The notes under the pieces are model-generated. The model searched no databases. It had not been told where the DNA came from and was given only the letters and a program-made list of their open reading frames with translations. From Phycicoccus sp. Root101 (GTDB lineage Bacteria; Actinomycetota; Actinomycetes; Actinomycetales; Dermatophilaceae): 64,000 nt of DNA. Positions 51,208-61,156 of the stretch are shown in pieces; the first letter of the stretch is position 1; every line of letters begins with the position of its first letter. Made by a program: the position numbers and the translations under genes. The stretch spans positions 353,888-417,887 of the forward strand of contig NZ_LMCM01000008.1 in the NCBI RefSeq assembly GCF_001426245.1, given 5' to 3'.

Positions 51208-51541
51208 GAAGAGCCTCTCGTTGCGGCCCCCCGACCGGTGATTTCGCCCAGACAATCACCGGAGACACGTCCCTGTCATCAAAGTAGACGAGTTCTTTAC
51301 TCATCTACGAGACGTAGGGACTAGTACGTTATACGTAGTTGAAAGACTAGTCTGTTCGGCTCATTTGTTGAATTTGCGCGAGACTTTGGCCGGGTGAACG
51401 CACTCCGAAAGCACGACTGCACGGGGTCGAACGTCTCCGTGGCCTGACCGTGGCCAGACCCATGACGGCCGTTCATGACGCGGTATGGGCCCTGCTATCG
51501 GTGAGACCGGGCTGTCCCGAAAGTGGGACCGGCCTCTGCCA
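51208..51541 (-). promoter_or_regulatory. Repeat-rich control region of the beta-helix gene
   Basis: 334 bp, unusually AT-rich for this genome between 51,280 and 51,375. Nested inverted repeats: GTAGACGAGT/ACTCATCTAC (51284-51293/51299-51308, one mismatch), CTACG-AGA-CGTAG (51305-51317), TACGT-TAT-ACGTA (51325-51337) and the palindrome GACTAGTC (51345-51352). The block ACGTAGGGACTAGT (51312-51325) matches motifs in the control region at the other end of the island. A short hairpin GTCCC-GAAAGT-GGGAC (51514-51529) lies near the 3' end of the cytidylyltransferase gene and could terminate it. Confidence 0.55.
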
Positions 51542-52015
51542 TCAGGACGCGAACTCCTCGAGGGCCGCACGGAGCAGGGTGCTCGAGGTCTGGATCGTGT
51601 ACGGGAAGTACGCGACCTCGACGCCGACGGCGGAGAAGTCGGACTCGAGCTGACGACCCTTGACCGTGCCGCGCCAGTCGTCGCCCTTGAAGATCACGTC
51701 GAACGGGTGCTCGCGCCAGACGTCGAGCTTGCTCGGCTGGTGCTCGACGACGACCTCGTCGACCAGGGTGATGTGCTCGAGGATCGCGACGCGCTCGGCC
51801 AGCGGGATGACCGGGTACTTCGCCTTCGCCCGGTAGGCCTTGTCGTCGGTGACCACGCCGGCGATGAGCCAGTCGCACTGCTCGCGCGCCGCTCTGAGGA
51901 TGTTGAGGTGCCCGATGTGGAAGAGGTCGAAAACCCCTGGGACGTAACCGCGCACGCCACTGGTGTGGAGCTGTCCGGTCTGCTGCGGCTGCCTCAGCTG
52001 TCGTCGATCACTCAT
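51542..52015 (-). CDS. Cytidylyltransferase (glycerol-3-phosphate cytidylyltransferase-type)
   Basis: A 157-residue nucleotidyltransferase of the HxGH family. The N-terminal GYVPGVFDLFHIGHLNILRA carries the catalytic H-x-G-H (HIGH), and SSTLLRAALEEF near the C-terminus corresponds to the R-T-x-G-I-S-T/S-x-x-I/L end motif of TagD-like enzymes. These activate glycerol-3-phosphate, ribitol-phosphate or related phospho-alcohols as CDP derivatives; some relatives use ATP, so the nucleotide is inferred. ATG 52015 has GAGGGAAG upstream. Paired with the CDP-alcohol phosphotransferase of the island, it could supply the CDP-alcohol. It is divergent from mfd. Confidence 0.88.
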   Translation of the reverse strand: MSDRRQLRQPQQTGQLHTSGVRGYVPGVFDLFHIGHLNILRAAREQCDWLIAGVVTDDKAYRAKAKYPVIPLAERVAILEHITLVDEVVVEHQPSKLDVWREHPFDVIFKGDDWRGTVKGRQLESDFSAVGVEVAYFPYTIQTSSTLLRAALEEFAS

Positions 52016-52293
52016 GCTCTTCCCTCTCACGCGTCCCCCATTGCCACGTGCCGCGTTGCACCGTTCGACCATCCTCGGTTCCGTGCGCGCCGATTGGATC
52101 ATCCAGATGCAGTAGTGAAGTGCCCGACGTGGGGCGGAGTGTCCTGCTCCGACCCGGATGACCGCCGGTGCGTCCGAGGCCCCTGCGCCGGCGTCGCTGG
52201 TGTCCGACCCGGTCGTTAGGCTGGGAGCCCCCCATCGGCACCAGCCGTGGGGTGTTCGTGCTGTCCCCGCACCGCCCGCCAGGAGCCTCGCCC
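52016..52293. promoter_or_regulatory. Divergent promoter region, cytidylyltransferase and mfd
   Basis: 278 bp without a gene. TAGGCT near 52216-52221 is a plausible -10 for mfd with a leader of about 65 nt, and AGGAG (52281-52285) 8 nt before the ATG is the mfd ribosome binding site. This region is the right-hand edge of the polysaccharide island. Confidence 0.4.
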
Positions 52294-55200
52294 ATGACCC
52301 TCGCCCCGCTGCTCGACGCACTGGCCACCGACCCCGGTGTCGCCCGTGCGCTCGCCGCTGCCCGCGCTGGCGAGCTCGCCGTCGACGTGTCCGCCCCCAC
52401 CGGGGCCCGTCCGGCCCTGGTCGCCGCCCTCGCCCGGGAGGCCGGTCGGCCGCTGCTGGCCATCACGGCCACCACCCGGGAGGCGGAGGACCTCGTCGTC
52501 GCCCTCGGGTGCTTCACGGACGCCAACCGGGTCGCCGACTTCCCGGCCTGGGAGACCCTGCCGCACGAGCGGCTCAGCCCGCGCAGCGACACGGTGGGCA
52601 AGCGGCTCGCGGTCCTGCGCCGGCTGCGCCACCCCGACCCCGACGACGCCACGTACGGCCCCCTCGACATCGTGGTCGCCCCGGTGCGAGCGGTCCTCCA
52701 GCCGGTGTCCAAGGGGCTGGGTGAGCTGCGCCCGGTCGCCCTCAAGGCCGGGGACGAGGCCCCCCTCGAGCGCGTCGTCGAGGACCTCGCGGCTGCGGCA
52801 TACACGCGCACCGACCTCGTGGAGCGCCGCGGTGAGTTCGCGGTCCGCGGCGGGATCCTCGACGTCTTCCCGCCGACTGAGGACCACCCGGTCCGCGTGG
52901 AGTACTGGGGCGACACGATCGAGGAGATCCGCTGGTTCAAGGTCGCCGACCAGCGCAGCCTCGAGGTCGCCGAGCACGGCCTGTGGGCGCCGCCGTGCCG
53001 CGAGATCCTGCTCACCGAGGCGGTGCGTGCGCGGGCGGCTGCGCTGCTCGACCAGCTGCCCGGCGCGGCCGACCTGCTGGGCAAGCTCGCCGAGGGCATC
53101 GCCGTGGAGGGGATGGAGTCGCTCGCGCCGGCCCTCGTCGACGGCATGGAGAGCGTCCTGGACACGCTGCGCGAGGGCACTGCGGTCGTGGTCTGCGACC
53201 CCGAGCGAGTGCGCACCCGCGCCCACGACCTCGTCGCCACGTCCCAGGAGTTCCTCGACGCCGGGTGGGCCAACGCCGCTGCCGGCAACGCCGTGCCCAT
53301 CGACCTGCAGGGCATCCTCGGCACCGCCTCGTTCTGGAGCCTCGCCGACCTGCGTGAGCACGCCGCCTCCTCCCGTATGCCGTGGTGGGACCTGGGCCCG
53401 TTCGTCGCCGACGAGGAGCTTGCCGACGACGACGCCACCGTCGTCAACACCGGCCTCGAGGAGGCGCCGCGCTACCGCGGGTCCACCCCGGAGGCGGTGG
53501 CCGATCTGCAGCGGTGGGTCGGCGACGGCTGGCGCGTCGTCGTCGTCACGGAGGGGCCGGGCCTCGGTCGCCGGGTCGCGGAGGTGCTCGCGGGCGAGTC
53601 GGTGCCGGCCCGTCCCGACGCCGACCTGTCCGACCTGACGCCGGGGATCGTCCACCTGACGACCGGCTCTGTGGGTTCGGGGTTCGTCTCGCCCGGCGGG
53701 CAGCTGGTGTTCCTCACCGAGACCGACCTCACCGGCACGCCGGGTCAGGGTGGCTCGACCAAGGACATGCGGAAGATGCCGTCGCGGCGACGCAACCAGG
53801 TCGACCCGCTCCAGCTCAAGCCGGGTGACTTCGTCGTCCACGAGCAGCACGGTGTCGGCCGGTTCGTCGAGATGGTGCAGCGCACCGTCGGCGGGGCGAC
53901 CCGCGAGTACCTCGTGCTCGAGTACGCCCCGTCGAAGCGGGGCCAACCCGCCGACCGGCTCTACGTGCCCACCGACCAGCTCGACCAGGTCACCCGCTAC
54001 GTCGGGGGCGAGCAGCCGACGCTCAGCAAGATGGGTGGCAGCGACTGGCAGAAGACCAAGGGCAAGGCGCGCCGCTACGTCAAGCAGATCGCGGCCGAGC
54101 TCATCCAGCTCTACAGCGCCCGCATGGCCACGTCCGGGCACGCGTTCGCACCGGACACGCCGTGGCAGCGCGAGCTCGAGGACGCCTTCGCCTACGTCGA
54201 GACGCCCGACCAGCTCAGCTCGATCGACGAGGTCAAGGCCGACATGGAGCGCACCGTGCCCATGGACCGGCTGATCTGTGGCGACGTCGGCTACGGCAAG
54301 ACCGAGATCGCGGTCCGCGCGGCGTTCAAGGCGATCCAGGACGGCAAGCAGGTCGCGGTGCTCGTGCCGACGACGCTGCTCGTGCAGCAGCACTTCCAGA
54401 CGTTCTCGGAGCGCTACGCGCCGTTCCCCGTGACGGTGAAGGCGCTGTCGCGCTTCCAGTCCGACAAGGAGGCGCGCGAGACGATCGCGGGCCTCGCCGA
54501 CGGCTCGGTGGACCTCGTCATCGGCACGCACCGGTTGCTGTCCAAGGAGATCCGTTACAAGGACCTCGGACTGGTCGTCATCGACGAGGAGCAGCGGTTC
54601 GGTGTCGAGCACAAGGAGCAGCTCAAGGCGCTGCGCACGGCGGTCGACATCCTCGCCATGTCGGCCACCCCGATCCCGCGCACCCTGGAGATGGCCGTCA
54701 CCGGCATCCGCGAGATGTCGACGCTGGCCACCCCGCCCGAGGAGCGCCACCCCGTCCTGACCTACGTCGGCGCCTACGACGAGAAGCAGATCGTCGCCGC
54801 GATCCGGCGCGAGCTGCTCCGCGAGGGCCAGGTCTTCCTCGTCCACAACAAGGTGTCGAGCATCGAGCGCGCGGCGAGCCGGATCCGTGAGCTGGTGCCC
54901 GAGGCCCGCGTCGCCACCGCCCACGGCAAGATGGGCGAGCACAAGCTCGAGGAGGTCGTCGTCGACTTCTGGGACAAGAAGTTCGACGTCCTCGTCTGCA
55001 CGACGATCGTCGAGACCGGGCTCGACATCTCCAACGCCAACACCCTGATCGTCGAGCGCTCCGACGTCCTCGGCCTCTCCCAGCTGCACCAGCTGCGAGG
55101 CCGCGTAGGCCGTGGCCGGGAGCGGGCCTACTGCTACTTCCTCTACCCGCCCGAGAAGCCGATGACCGAGACGGCCCACGACCGGCTCCAGACGATGGCC

Positions 55201-55911
55201 AGCCACACCGACCTCGGCTCCGGCATCCAGATCGCCATGAAGGACCTCGAGATCCGTGGCGCGGGCAACCTGCTCGGGGGCGAGCAGTCGGGCCACATCG
55301 CCGGGGTCGGCTTCGACCTGTACGTCCGGCTCGTCGGTGAGGCCGTGGCCGAGTTCCGCGGCGACGGGGAGACCGCCCCGACCGAGATCAAGATCGAGCT
55401 GCCGGTCGACGCCCACCTCCCGCACGACTACGTCCCGGGGGAGCGGCTGCGCCTCGAGGCCTACAAGAAGCTCGCCAGCGTGGTCGACGAGGCCCAGCTC
55501 GGCGAGATCGAGGCCGAGCTCGTCGACCGCTACGGGGCGCTGCCCGAGCCGGTCCGCAACCTCATGGAGGTGGCTCGGCTGCGCACCGTGGCGCGGGCCG
55601 CGGGCGTCGCCGACATCTCGCTGCAGGGCAACTACGTGCGGTTCGGTCCGGTCGAGCTGGCCGAGTCGGCGCAGCTGCGGCTGCAGCGGCTGTACCCCAA
55701 GTCACTGGTCAAGGACGCAGTGCATACGATTCTCGTGCCGAAACCGACGACGGCGAGGGTGGCTGGCAAACCGCTGCGTGACACGGCAGTCTTGCAGTGG
55801 GCCAGTGACCTGATCCGCGCCGTCATGCTGGGCAGCGTCGCCGACGCCGCCCGGGTCGGCTCGGTGGGCACGACCGGCGCCCGTGAGGGTACGGTCTCGG
55901 CCAGAAGATGA
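52294..55911 (+). CDS. mfd: Transcription-repair coupling factor
   Basis: Displaces RNA polymerase stalled at DNA lesions and recruits UvrA. 1,205 residues, the normal length. The N-terminal UvrB-like region (to about 480) includes [20 protein letters not shown] and [20 protein letters not shown]. The RNA-polymerase-interacting CarD-like domain begins [20 protein letters not shown]. The helicase motor has Walker [21 protein letters not shown] (near 665), [15 protein letters not shown] and the TRG motif segment [40 protein letters not shown] is motif VI. ATG 52294 is preceded by AGGAG; the preceding frame is not conserved in character. Downstream is a lipoprotein gene 16 nt away. Confidence 0.97.
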   Translation: MTLAPLLDALATDPGVARALAAARAGELAVDVSAPTGARPALVAALAREAGRPLLAITATTREAEDLVVALGCFTDANRVADFPAWETLPHERLSPRSDTVGKRLAVLRRLRHPDPDDATYGPLDIVVAPVRAVLQPVSKGLGELRPVALKAGDEAPLERVVEDLAAAAYTRTDLVERRGEFAVRGGILDVFPPTEDHPVRVEYWGDTIEEIRWFKVADQRSLEVAEHGLWAPPCREILLTEAVRARAAALLDQLPGAADLLGKLAEGIAVEGMESLAPALVDGMESVLDTLREGTAVVVCDPERVRTRAHDLVATSQEFLDAGWANAAAGNAVPIDLQGILGTASFWSLADLREHAASSRMPWWDLGPFVADEELADDDATVVNTGLEEAPRYRGSTPEAVADLQRWVGDGWRVVVVTEGPGLGRRVAEVLAGESVPARPDADLSDLTPGIVHLTTGSVGSGFVSPGGQLVFLTETDLTGTPGQGGSTKDMRKMPSRRRNQVDPLQLKPGDFVVHEQHGVGRFVEMVQRTVGGATREYLVLEYAPSKRGQPADRLYVPTDQLDQVTRYVGGEQPTLSKMGGSDWQKTKGKARRYVKQIAAELIQLYSARMATSGHAFAPDTPWQRELEDAFAYVETPDQLSSIDEVKADMERTVPMDRLICGDVGYGKTEIAVRAAFKAIQDGKQVAVLVPTTLLVQQHFQTFSERYAPFPVTVKALSRFQSDKEARETIAGLADGSVDLVIGTHRLLSKEIRYKDLGLVVIDEEQRFGVEHKEQLKALRTAVDILAMSATPIPRTLEMAVTGIREMSTLATPPEERHPVLTYVGAYDEKQIVAAIRRELLREGQVFLVHNKVSSIERAASRIRELVPEARVATAHGKMGEHKLEEVVVDFWDKKFDVLVCTTIVETGLDISNANTLIVERSDVLGLSQLHQLRGRVGRGRERAYCYFLYPPEKPMTETAHDRLQTMASHTDLGSGIQIAMKDLEIRGAGNLLGGEQSGHIAGVGFDLYVRLVGEAVAEFRGDGETAPTEIKIELPVDAHLPHDYVPGERLRLEAYKKLASVVDEAQLGEIEAELVDRYGALPEPVRNLMEVARLRTVARAAGVADISLQGNYVRFGPVELAESAQLRLQRLYPKSLVKDAVHTILVPKPTTARVAGKPLRDTAVLQWASDLIRAVMLGSVADAARVGSVGTTGAREGTVSARR

Positions 55912-55927
55912 CGAGAGAGGGAAGTCT

Positions 55928-56458
55928 GTGAAGGTTCGTCCGACAGCTTTGCGCCAGGTCCTGCGTGGTTCGTTCGTGGCGCTCGCGACGGCCGGGGTGC
56001 TCGCCGTGTCCGGCTGTGCCACCGCCGACACCGCAGCGGTCGTCGACGGCCACCGGATCACCGAGCAGGACGCCCAGGAGGCCTCCCGCCAGATCCTCGC
56101 CGCGCAGCCCGACTCGGGGATCACCACCTCGAGCGCCGTGGCGAGCCTGATCATGGCGGGCTTCATCAACACCGTGGCCGACGAGTCCGGCAAGGGCCTG
56201 TCCGACTCGGCCGCCCGCACCGCCATCGCGGCCATCCAGGACCCCGCTCCCGCCACGCTGGAGCTGGTCAGGGCGAGCCTGGCCTTCAACCAGATGACGC
56301 AGGAGGAGCAGGGCAAGGCCGTCGCCCTCGCCTCCAAGGCCGACATCACCATCAACCCCCGCTACGGCACGTTCGACCCGAAGAAGATCAGCTTCGACCC
56401 CAGCACGCCCAACTGGATCAAGGCCGAGCCGCAGCCTGCCGCCACCCCGCAGGGCTGA
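55928..56458 (+). CDS. Lipoprotein with SurA-N-like start
   Basis: A 176-residue lipoprotein: signal (RGSFVALATAGVLAVSGC, lipobox AVSGC near residue 30) followed by TAAVVDGHRITEQDAQEASR, the usual beginning of SurA-type N-terminal chaperone domains, and then mostly helical sequence (SLIMAGFINTVADESGKGLS). There is no PPIase (rotamase) domain: the protein ends with a short tail (NPRYGTFDPKKISFDPSTPN). This compact form is common next to mfd/mazG in actinobacteria. GTG 55928 has GAGGGAAG upstream. It probably assists folding of exported proteins; evidence for that is indirect. Confidence 0.8.
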   Translation: MKVRPTALRQVLRGSFVALATAGVLAVSGCATADTAAVVDGHRITEQDAQEASRQILAAQPDSGITTSSAVASLIMAGFINTVADESGKGLSDSAARTAIAAIQDPAPATLELVRASLAFNQMTQEEQGKAVALASKADITINPRYGTFDPKKISFDPSTPNWIKAEPQPAATPQG

Positions 56459-56465
56459 CCGGGCG

Positions 56466-57467
56466 GTGCCCGGCCGCCTCACCCTGCTCGTCGGGAGCCC
56501 GCGGATCGCTCCCGGGCTGTTCACCCGCGTCGCCTGGCAGACCCTCGACGCGGCCACCGTCGTCCTCGCCCGTGAGGCCGACGAGCCGCTCGCCGATGCC
56601 GTCCTGCAGGCCGGGTTGGAGGTCACCCACCTCGGAGAGGTCTCTGCTCCGGCCCTCGCCCGCGACCTCATGGACCGCGCTGCCACCGCCGACGTCGTCT
56701 GGGTCGCCTCCGCCGACGGCGACCCCGGCCTGACCGATGCCGTCGCCTCGGAGGTCTCGCGGTTGGGGGAGCCGCCGGAGGTGGAGGTGCTCGTGGCCTC
56801 GTGGGACGTGCCCGGCTCCCGCCTGCTCGACGTCGTCGCCGTGATGGACCGGCTGCGCTCGCCCGGTGGCTGCCCGTGGGACGCCGAGCAGACCCACGAG
56901 TCGCTCGTGAAGTACCTCATCGAGGAGTCGCACGAGGCGGCCGAGGCGATCGAGTCGGGCGACCGCGACCACGTCCGCGAGGAGCTCGGCGACGTGCTGC
57001 TCCAGGTCGCCTTCCAGTCCCGGGTCGCGCAGGAGCACGCGAGCGAGCCGTTCGACATCGACGACGTCGCCGGCACCCTTGTCGAGAAGCTCGTTCGCCG
57101 GCACCCGCACGTATTCTCCGACGGCGACGCCAGCACGCCTGCAGAGGTCGAGGCGACCTGGGAGCAGATCAAGGCCGCCGAACGCGCTGCCAAGCCGGCC
57201 GACCCGGGCCACCCCGGTGGGGAGGGCGGGCACGAAGGGCTGCTGCACGGCATACCCCGGTCGTTGCCCAGCCTGCTCGCTGCCGAGAAGGTCGTCGCGC
57301 GCTGGGAGCGGGGCGGCCGTGGGTCGTTGCCCGAACCGGACGGCGGCATCGGTGCGGAGCTGCTCGCCCTCGTCGCGCGTGCCCGGGCGCTGGGGGTGGA
57401 CGCGGATGCCGAGCTACGGCGCGCCCTGCACAACCTCGACGCCGAGGCTCGTGCCGACCGCACCTGA
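56466..57467 (+). CDS. mazG: MazG-family nucleoside triphosphate pyrophosphohydrolase
   Basis: Hydrolyses (d)NTPs to monophosphates and pyrophosphate, removing aberrant nucleotides. 333 residues with one MazG core: the end of motif I is SPGGCPWDAEQTHESLVKYL (near residue 130), the metal-binding E-E-x-x-E is EESHEAAEAIE and the second E-x-x-D is REELGDVLLQVAF. LVRRHPHVFSDGDA and VEATWEQIKAAER are downstream family segments. The N-terminal ~115 residues (LTLLVGSPRIAPGLFTRVAW) resemble a tetrapyrrole methylase-like remnant that accompanies MazG in many actinobacteria and lacks clear SAM residues. GTG 56466 is 7 nt after the lipoprotein stop. Confidence 0.93.
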   Translation: MPGRLTLLVGSPRIAPGLFTRVAWQTLDAATVVLAREADEPLADAVLQAGLEVTHLGEVSAPALARDLMDRAATADVVWVASADGDPGLTDAVASEVSRLGEPPEVEVLVASWDVPGSRLLDVVAVMDRLRSPGGCPWDAEQTHESLVKYLIEESHEAAEAIESGDRDHVREELGDVLLQVAFQSRVAQEHASEPFDIDDVAGTLVEKLVRRHPHVFSDGDASTPAEVEATWEQIKAAERAAKPADPGHPGGEGGHEGLLHGIPRSLPSLLAAEKVVARWERGGRGSLPEPDGGIGAELLALVARARALGVDADAELRRALHNLDAEARADRT

Positions 57468-57497
57468 TCGTGACTCTCATCGGCGTTTCAGGCTTCT

Positions 57498-57528
57498 TTG
57501 GAATACCGAAGATCCTTTAGTATTCCAA
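57498..57528 (+). promoter_or_regulatory. Palindromic operator and -10 of the psu operon
   Basis: TTGGAATAC (57498-57506) and GTATTCCAA (57520-57528) are perfect 9-bp inverted repeats with a 13-bp spacer. The -10-like TAGTAT (57518-57523) overlaps the right arm, and 7 nt further is the ATG at 57531. A protein bound here would block RNA polymerase; the HTH domain of the encoded kinase is the natural candidate for autoregulation. Confidence 0.8.
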
Positions 57529-57530
57529 GC

Positions 57531-58730
57531 ATGAGCCTGACCCAGCGCGAACGGGAGATCGTCGAGCTGCTGCGTGCGCAGCCGATGCTCGACGCCGCCG
57601 GCATCGCCGAGCGCCTCGGGGCGACCAAGGCCGCGGTGTCCGTGCACCTGTCCAACCTCACCAAGAAGGGCGAGATCCTCGGTCGGGGGTATGTCGTGCG
57701 GTCCGAGGCGCAGTCCGTGGTCGTGGTGGGCGGCGCGAACATGGACGTCAAGGCGCACTCCACGGAGCCCGCGCAGCTGCACACGTCCAACCCGGGAGCC
57801 GCCGTGACCACCCCCGGTGGCGTGGGGCGCAACATCGCAGAGAACCTCGCCAGGCTCGGCAGCCCGACCCACCTCGTCGCGCCGGTCGGGCGGGACGCGT
57901 TCGGCGAGCAGGTGCTGGCCATGACCAGGGCGGCCGGTGTCCTCGTCGACCACATGATCATCAGCGAGGGCAGCACCGGCACCTACCTCGCCGTCATGGA
58001 CGCCACCGGCGAGCTGCTCGTGGCCGTCTCCAACATGGCCATGACCGACCGGCTGACCGTCCGCCAGCTCGGAGCCGCGCGCGACCTGATCACGCACGCC
58101 GACCTGCTCGTGGTCGACGGCAACGTCCCCCAGGCGCCGGCCGCCTGGCTGCTCGACTTCGCCGCGGCGGTCGGGGTCCCCGTCGTCATCGACCCTGTCA
58201 GCGTCGCCAAGGCCCGCCACCTCGTCACCATGCTGTCGCCGGAGCGACCGCTGCTGGCCCTCACCCCGAACCTCGACGAGCTCTCCGCCATGGTCGGGGA
58301 GCCGGTCGCCCAGACGCGGGCCGCGATCGCGCGGGCAGCGAAGGTCCTGCACGCGCTCGGCGTGCAGCACGTCTGGGTGCGCCGTGGCACCCGGGGCAGC
58401 CTGTTGAGCAGCATCGGCGACGACGGACGCAGCACCGTGACGCTGCTGCCCGCGCCGAGCGTGCCGGTCGTCGACGTGACGGGCGCGGGCGACTCGATGA
58501 CGGCGGCCTTCGTCCACGCCATCCTGCGCGGCGACCGCCCTGCCGGGGCGGCCCGGTTCGGCCAGATGGCCGCCGGCCTGACCGTGTCGAGCTCGGAGAC
58601 AGTGCGCCCCGACCTCACCCCGCGGCTCGTCGACGCCGAGCTCGCAGCCGCGTCCCCCCACCTCACACCTGCCACCCCGTCCAGCACCGCCGGCGCCCGG
58701 AGGCGTCGTCCCACCAAGGAGCACCGATGA
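57531..58730 (+). CDS. psuK: PfkB-family kinase with N-terminal HTH, likely pseudouridine kinase
   Basis: 399 residues. The N-terminus (SLTQREREIVELLRAQPMLD then AAGIAERLGATKAAVSVHLS) is a winged/MarR-like HTH, followed by a PfkB sugar-kinase domain with VVVVGGANMDVKAHS near residue 62, GGVGRNIAENLARLG near 97 and the anion-hole motif VDVTGAGDSMTAAF near 315. The HTH-kinase fusion resembles E. coli YeiI/PsuK relatives. Adjacency and 4-nt overlap with psuG make pseudouridine (to pseudouridine-5'-phosphate) the likely substrate, but other nucleosides are possible. ATG 57531 is supported by TAGTAT 7 nt upstream (leaderless). Probably an autoregulating kinase that senses its own substrate. Confidence 0.88.
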   Translation: MSLTQREREIVELLRAQPMLDAAGIAERLGATKAAVSVHLSNLTKKGEILGRGYVVRSEAQSVVVVGGANMDVKAHSTEPAQLHTSNPGAAVTTPGGVGRNIAENLARLGSPTHLVAPVGRDAFGEQVLAMTRAAGVLVDHMIISEGSTGTYLAVMDATGELLVAVSNMAMTDRLTVRQLGAARDLITHADLLVVDGNVPQAPAAWLLDFAAAVGVPVVIDPVSVAKARHLVTMLSPERPLLALTPNLDELSAMVGEPVAQTRAAIARAAKVLHALGVQHVWVRRGTRGSLLSSIGDDGRSTVTLLPAPSVPVVDVTGAGDSMTAAFVHAILRGDRPAGAARFGQMAAGLTVSSSETVRPDLTPRLVDAELAAASPHLTPATPSSTAGARRRRPTKEHR

Positions 58731-59656
58731 CCACCCCCCACCACAGCCTGCGTCTCAACGCCGAGGTCACCGACGCACTCGCCTCCGGCCGGCCCGTCGT
58801 GGCACTCGAGAGCACGATCATCAGCCACGGCATGCCCTACCCCCGTAACGTCGCCATGGCCGTCGAGGTCGAGCAGATCATCCGTGACGGCGGCGCCACG
58901 CCCGCGACGATCGCGGTCCTCGACGGCGTGCCACGCATCGGCCTCGACCGCGACGAGCTCGAGACCCTCGCGACGCACCCCGACGTGTCCAAGGTCAGCC
59001 TGCGCGACCTGCCGCACGTGATCGCCCGCCGGGCGCACGGTGCCACGACGGTGGCGGCCACGATGCGGCTGGCCGCGCTCGCTGGCATCCGGGTGTTCGT
59101 GACCGGTGGCCTCGGTGGGGTCCACCGCGGTGCCGAGCACAGCTTCGACATCTCTGCCGACCTCACAGAGCTGGGGCAGACCGATGTCGCGGTGGTCAGC
59201 GCCGGGGTGAAGTCGATCCTCGACATCGGCCTCACCCTGGAGACGCTCGAGACCCTCGGGGTGCCCGTCGTCGTGCACGGCAGTGACGAGTTCCCCTCGT
59301 TCTACTCGCGGTCCAGCGGCCATGGCGCGCCGCTGCGGGCCGACTCCGCGGACGAGCTCGCCGCCATGATGGCCGCGAAGTGGGACCTCGGCCTGGCGGG
59401 AGCGATCGCCATCGCCAACCCCGTGCCCGCGGACGAGGAGATCCCCGCCGACGAGATCGGGGTGCTCATCGACCAGGCGCTCGCCGAGTGCGACGAGCGC
59501 GGCATCCGCGGCAAGGACATCACGCCGTTCCTGCTCGGGCGCATCGTCGAGCTGTCGGGTGGCCGCTCGCTCGACACCAACATCGCCCTGGTCAGGAACA
59601 ACGCCCGCCTCGGCGCCGCGGTCGCCGTCGCCCACCAGCGCCTCACCTCGGCCTGA
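58727..59656 (+). CDS. psuG: Pseudouridine-5'-phosphate glycosidase
   Basis: Cleaves pseudouridine-5'-phosphate to uracil and ribose-5-phosphate (equilibrium favours synthesis in vitro), allowing salvage of modified RNA nucleosides. 309 residues. The family start RPVVALESTIISHGMPYPRN carries the characteristic ALESTIISHGMPYP block with the catalytic region; FVTGGLGGVHRGAEHSFDIS and VVSAGVKSILDIGLTLETLE follow, and the C-terminal DITPFLLGRIVELSGGRSLD is present. Its ATG overlaps the kinase stop (ATGA). The 3' end runs into an 11-bp tandem repeat. Confidence 0.96.
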   Translation: MTTPHHSLRLNAEVTDALASGRPVVALESTIISHGMPYPRNVAMAVEVEQIIRDGGATPATIAVLDGVPRIGLDRDELETLATHPDVSKVSLRDLPHVIARRAHGATTVAATMRLAALAGIRVFVTGGLGGVHRGAEHSFDISADLTELGQTDVAVVSAGVKSILDIGLTLETLETLGVPVVVHGSDEFPSFYSRSSGHGAPLRADSADELAAMMAAKWDLGLAGAIAIANPVPADEEIPADEIGVLIDQALAECDERGIRGKDITPFLLGRIVELSGGRSLDTNIALVRNNARLGAAVAVAHQRLTSA

Positions 59657-59694
59657 CCCCGGCCTGACCCCGCCCTGACCCCGCCCTGACCCCG
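59651..59694 (+). repeat. 11-bp tandem repeat, four copies, at the psuG stop
   Basis: Four 11-bp units (two GCCTGACCCCG, two CCCTGACCCCG) run from 59651 to 59694. The psuG stop TGA is in the first unit; each later unit carries another TGA at the same position. Expansion or contraction by slippage would thus leave the psuG end intact. It is followed by the terminator hairpin. Confidence 0.85.
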
Positions 59695-59706
59695 CCCCCG
59701 GGCGCT

Positions 59707-59739
59707 CGGTACGGCGCGCGGTCACCGCGCGCCATACCG
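59707..59739 (+). terminator. Strong hairpin between psuG and eno
   Basis: CGGTACGGCGCGCGGT pairs with ACCGCGCGCCATACCG with one C-A mismatch and a one-base centre (effective loop of a few nt). It lies ~50 bp after psuG and 44 bp before the eno -10 element. Confidence 0.7.
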
Positions 59740-59782
59740 TCCAGCCTGCGGGTCGGTCGACGATGGGGGAGGGGGCAGCGGG

Positions 59783-61126
<1,344 letters not shown>

Positions 61127-61156
61127 CGGCGCCGGACGGATCGATCGAGGGACACC

